This document shows, in pieces, positions 61,075 through 64,000 of a stretch of DNA of 64,000 nt. This DNA is from Mesobacillus foraminis. Its GTDB lineage: Bacteria; Bacillota; Bacilli; Bacillales; Cytobacillaceae. How positions within the stretch are numbered: the stretch's first letter is position 1; the number at the start of each line of letters is the position of its first letter. The notes beneath the pieces are model-generated. The model was given only the letters and a program-made list of their open reading frames with translations. It had not been told where the DNA came from and made no database searches. The stretch covers positions 124,001 to 188,000 of the forward strand of contig NZ_SLVV01000011.1 of assembly GCF_004340465.1 (NCBI RefSeq), written 5' to 3'. A program made the translations under genes and the position numbers.

Positions 61075-62622
61075 ATGGTGCAGCCATACAAACATGAACC
61101 TTTTACAAACTTTAAGGATGAAGAAAATAGAAAAGCCTACCTTGCAGAATTAGAAGAGGTAGAACAATATCTTGGCCAGGACTATGATCTTTTGGTTGGA
61201 GGAGAACGCATTGCGACAGAGGATAAAATTATTTCTTGCAACCCAGCCAATAAGGAAGAGGTTGTCGGACGTGTTTCCAAGGCGAACCGCGAGATAGCAG
61301 AGAAAGCCATGAAGGCTGCGGTGGAGGCTTTCAAGACCTGGAAAAAAACAAAGCCCGAGCTGCGTGCGGATGTGCTATTCAAGGCCGCTGCCATCATCCG
61401 CCGGCGGAAGCATGAGTTTTCTGCCCTGCTGACAAAGGAAGCGGGCAAGCCGTGGAACGAGGCTGATGCTGATACAGCTGAGGCTATTGATTTCCTCGAG
61501 TTTTATGGCCGTCAGATGCTGGTGCTAAAAGACGGAGTGCCGGTTCAAAGCAGGCCTAATGAGTACAACCGCTATGATTATATTCCTCTTGGTGTGGGCA
61601 TTATCATATCGCCGTGGAACTTCCCGCTTGCCATTATGGCAGGCACAACTGTTGCCGCGATTGTGGCCGGCAATACAGTCCTTTTGAAGCCGGCTTCTGC
61701 GACGCCGGTGGTTGCCGCTAAATTTGTGGAAGTAATGGAAGAGGCCGGTCTGCCTAAAGGTGTGCTGAATTTTGTGCCAGGCAGCGGTGCCGAGGTCGGA
61801 GACTATCTTGTTGACCATAAGGACACTCGGTTCATTTCCTTCACTGGCTCCCGCGATATAGGGCTCCGTATTTATGAGCGGGCATCCAAACCTGGCAATG
61901 GCCAAATTTGGCTGAAGCGTGTGATTGCGGAAATGGGAGGAAAAGATACGGTGGTAGTCGACAGTGAGGCTGATCTTGAACTTGCGGCACAGGCCATTGT
62001 AGCCTCAGCTTTTGGTTTCTCGGGACAAAAATGTTCGGCAGGCTCCCGTGCCGTTGTCGTCGAAGAAGTTTACGACCAGGTGCTGAACCGCTCAATCGAA
62101 CTGACCAAGCAGCTGACAGTTGGAAATCCGGATGATCCGGACACCTATATGGGACCGGTCATTGACCAAAGCGCATTTAATAAAATTATGGGGTACATCG
62201 AGATTGGCAGGGAGGAAGGAGAGATTGTTGCCGGCGGTCACGGAGATGATACAAAAGGATACTTTATCCAGCCGACGATTATTGCCGGCCTTGATCCAAA
62301 ATCCCGCATCATGCAGGAGGAAATATTCGGACCGGTTGTCGGCTTCAGCAGGGCTAGGGATTTCGACCATGCCCTTGAAATTGCCAATAATACCGAATAC
62401 GGACTGACTGGTGCCGTCATAACTAGAAACCGTGAAAAAATTGAGAAGGCACGCGAGGATTTCCATGTCGGCAACCTTTATTTCAACCGGGGCTGTACCG
62501 GAGCCATCGTTGGCTACCAGCCGTTTGGAGGATTCAACATGTCAGGCACTGACTCCAAAGCTGGAGGACCGGATTACCTGCTGCTTCATATGCAGGCAAA
62601 AACAACTTCAGAATTATTTTAA
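61075..62622 (+). CDS. rocA: 1-Pyrroline-5-carboxylate dehydrogenase
   Basis: 515-residue aldehyde dehydrogenase converting glutamate semialdehyde (pyrroline-5-carboxylate) to glutamate with NAD+. Its length equals that of B. subtilis RocA. Signatures: [30 protein letters not shown], the Glu of [12 protein letters not shown], catalytic Cys in [14 protein letters not shown] (about 322), and [10 protein letters not shown]. The ATG at 61075 behind GGGAGG was chosen over one ten codons upstream. First gene behind the sigma-54 promoter; final step of arginine, ornithine and proline breakdown. Confidence 0.95.
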   Translation: MVQPYKHEPFTNFKDEENRKAYLAELEEVEQYLGQDYDLLVGGERIATEDKIISCNPANKEEVVGRVSKANREIAEKAMKAAVEAFKTWKKTKPELRADVLFKAAAIIRRRKHEFSALLTKEAGKPWNEADADTAEAIDFLEFYGRQMLVLKDGVPVQSRPNEYNRYDYIPLGVGIIISPWNFPLAIMAGTTVAAIVAGNTVLLKPASATPVVAAKFVEVMEEAGLPKGVLNFVPGSGAEVGDYLVDHKDTRFISFTGSRDIGLRIYERASKPGNGQIWLKRVIAEMGGKDTVVVDSEADLELAAQAIVASAFGFSGQKCSAGSRAVVVEEVYDQVLNRSIELTKQLTVGNPDDPDTYMGPVIDQSAFNKIMGYIEIGREEGEIVAGGHGDDTKGYFIQPTIIAGLDPKSRIMQEEIFGPVVGFSRARDFDHALEIANNTEYGLTGAVITRNREKIEKAREDFHVGNLYFNRGCTGAIVGYQPFGGFNMSGTDSKAGGPDYLLLHMQAKTTSELF

Positions 62623-62702
62623 AGGCTCCATAGCAGAAGGAAAAAGAGGGGTCCGAAGCACATCAAGGGCTCCTCGCAAACATCATTAGGAGGTCATTCA
62701 AA

Positions 62703-63902
62703 ATGGCAAATGTGAATATATCAAAAAAGCTAATTGAAAAAACAGATAAATATGGAGCGAAAAACTATAACCCGCTGCCGATTGTGATCTCAAAGGCAGA
62801 TGGAGTCTGGGTAGAGGATCCAGAGGGCCGAAGATATATGGATATGCTCAGTGCCTATTCGGCGGTGAACCAGGGGCATCGCCACCCGAAAATTATCCAG
62901 GCGTTAAAGGATCAGGCAGACCGTGTTACTTTAACATCCCGCGCGTTCCATAATGACCAGCTTGGACCATGGTATGAAAAAATCTGCAAGCTGACCAACA
63001 AGGAAATGGCCCTGCCGATGAACACAGGAGCAGAGGCCGTTGAAACAGCTGTCAAAGCAGCGCGGCGCTGGGCTTACGATGTCAAGGGAGTGGCAGAAAA
63101 CCAGGCGGAGATCATCGCATGCATCGGCAATTTCCACGGACGTACCATGACAGCGGTATCCCTTTCTTCAGAGGAAGAATATAAGCGCGGTTTTGGACCG
63201 ATGCTTCCTGGAATTAAATTAATTTCGTATGGAGATATTGAAGCGTTAAAGGCAGCAATCACTCCAAACACGGCGGCCTTCCTGATAGAACCGATCCAGG
63301 GCGAAGCAGGTATAGTCATTCCTCGTGAAGGATTCATGAAAGAAGCTTACGAGCTTTGCAGGGAAAACAAGGTCCTGTTCATTGCTGATGAAATACAGGC
63401 TGGCCTTGGTCGCTCAGGGAAAATGTTTGCGTGTGAATGGGAAGATGTAGACCCGGACATGTATATCCTTGGCAAGGCGCTTGGAGGAGGAGTTTTCCCG
63501 ATTTCCTGCGTAGTGGCAAGTGAAGATATTCTTGGAGTTTTTAATCCGGGTTCCCATGGCTCGACGTTCGGGGGAAATCCAATGGCTTGTGCTGTATCAA
63601 TTGCGTCCCTCGTGGTTTTGGAGGAAGAAAAGCTGGCTGAACGTTCTCTTGAACTAGGAAACTACTTTGCAGACAAACTGAAGGAAATCTCCAATCCGAT
63701 AATCAAAGAAGTGCGTGGACGGGGATTATTTATTGGGGTCGAGCTGCACGAACCTGCAAGGAAATATTGTGAAGCGCTTAAAGAAGAAGGTTTGCTCTGC
63801 AAAGAAACACATGATACAGTCATCCGATTTGCTCCTCCTTTAATTATTTCCAAAGAGGAACTCGACTGGGCTATTGAGCGTATTAATAAAATCTTTGGCT
63901 AA
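62703..63902 (+). CDS. rocD: Ornithine aminotransferase
   Basis: 399-residue PLP-dependent class III aminotransferase converting ornithine and 2-oxoglutarate to glutamate semialdehyde and glutamate. Signatures: [62 protein letters not shown] and the PLP Lys in [15 protein letters not shown] (about 258). AGGAGG precedes the ATG. It feeds RocA and is in the same operon, 80 bp downstream. Confidence 0.96.
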   Translation: MANVNISKKLIEKTDKYGAKNYNPLPIVISKADGVWVEDPEGRRYMDMLSAYSAVNQGHRHPKIIQALKDQADRVTLTSRAFHNDQLGPWYEKICKLTNKEMALPMNTGAEAVETAVKAARRWAYDVKGVAENQAEIIACIGNFHGRTMTAVSLSSEEEYKRGFGPMLPGIKLISYGDIEALKAAITPNTAAFLIEPIQGEAGIVIPREGFMKEAYELCRENKVLFIADEIQAGLGRSGKMFACEWEDVDPDMYILGKALGGGVFPISCVVASEDILGVFNPGSHGSTFGGNPMACAVSIASLVVLEEEKLAERSLELGNYFADKLKEISNPIIKEVRGRGLFIGVELHEPARKYCEALKEEGLLCKETHDTVIRFAPPLIISKEELDWAIERINKIFG

Positions 63903-63945
63903 GATCATAAAATGCTATCTATTAAATTCATGATGAGGTGCAGGA

Positions 63946-64000
63946 ATGGGGAAGCAGGCAACGGCTGAAAAACAAATAAAAGCTGAAAAACAGTCAGAAA
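63946..64000 (+). CDS. Start of the next gene, cut by the window edge
   Basis: Only 18 codons are visible (MGKQATAEKQIKAEK, then QSE). GAGGTGCAGG precedes the ATG, and the frame follows rocD by 43 bp, so it belongs to the same operon. In Bacillus roc operons an amino acid permease or glutamate dehydrogenase often follows, but the hydrophilic Lys/Glu-rich start does not decide. Confidence 0.5.
   Translation, partial: MGKQATAEKQIKAEKQSE

Overview
This window is a chromosomal segment of an endospore-forming Bacillaceae bacterium (Bacillus / Mesobacillus / Cytobacillus type). The evidence is AAAGGAGG-type ribosome binding sites with many TTG and GTG starts, a pdaA-yfjP-yfjO block in the Bacillus subtilis gene order, a sporulation cortex deacetylase, an exosporium-like collagen protein, an IDEAL protein, a GerAB germination permease, and AraR, CcpA and BirA operators of Bacillus type. 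No rRNA, tRNA, CRISPR array or intact insertion sequence was seen.

Layout. 0-8.4 kb is core-like: a YwrD-type gamma-glutamyltransferase, class I fumarase, PdaA, a 3-methyladenine glycosylase and an RNA m5U methyltransferase. 8.4-16 kb is an accessory, AT-richer and decayed stretch. It holds a RadC-like remnant, a collagen-like protein behind a sigma-K-like promoter, a glycosyltransferase, two genes each broken by one in-frame TAG, a cluster of seven DnaA boxes, and an antisense remnant of an MBL-fold hydrolase. 16-30 kb is mainly carbohydrate use: a very large three-part secreted esterase, a YesL protein, an (alpha/alpha)-toroid enzyme and a secreted GH43 arabinanase under AraR and cre sites, followed by a polyol dehydrogenase. 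30-36.6 kb holds a polar amino acid ABC transporter, a DUF3298 protein, bioY-bioB under a BirA-like operator, an IDEAL protein and a DCC thiol oxidoreductase.

37-49 kb is one cobalamin locus of about 12 kb: a B12 riboswitch with a three-way attenuator, the BtuFC-D(CbiZ) importer, late nucleotide-loop assembly (cbiB, cobD, cobU, cobQ, cobS, cobC), an extra short CobU-like protein, an adenosyltransferase, and the CblT/CblS alpha-ribazole salvage pair with a second phosphatase. There are no corrin-ring genes and no cobT here, so the locus reads as salvage and remodelling rather than de novo synthesis.

49-56.3 kb is mixed: type I signal peptidase, an SMR exporter, an ECF sigma factor paired with an unusual PadR-like protein, a 1.15-kb nested tandem repeat array, a C39-like lipoprotein, an orphan GerAB permease and small membrane proteins. 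56.5-64 kb is amino acid catabolism: a PTS-IIC-like transporter with the two L-serine dehydratase subunits, then a RocR-like sigma-54 activator divergent from rocA-rocD, with a near-ideal -24/-12 promoter and a palindromic activator site between them.

The least explained items are the nested repeat array next to the ECF sigma/PadR pair, the helically phased DnaA-box cluster far from any dnaA gene, the esterase with a degenerate first catalytic domain, and the hairpin that overlaps the ribosome binding site of the RocR-like gene.
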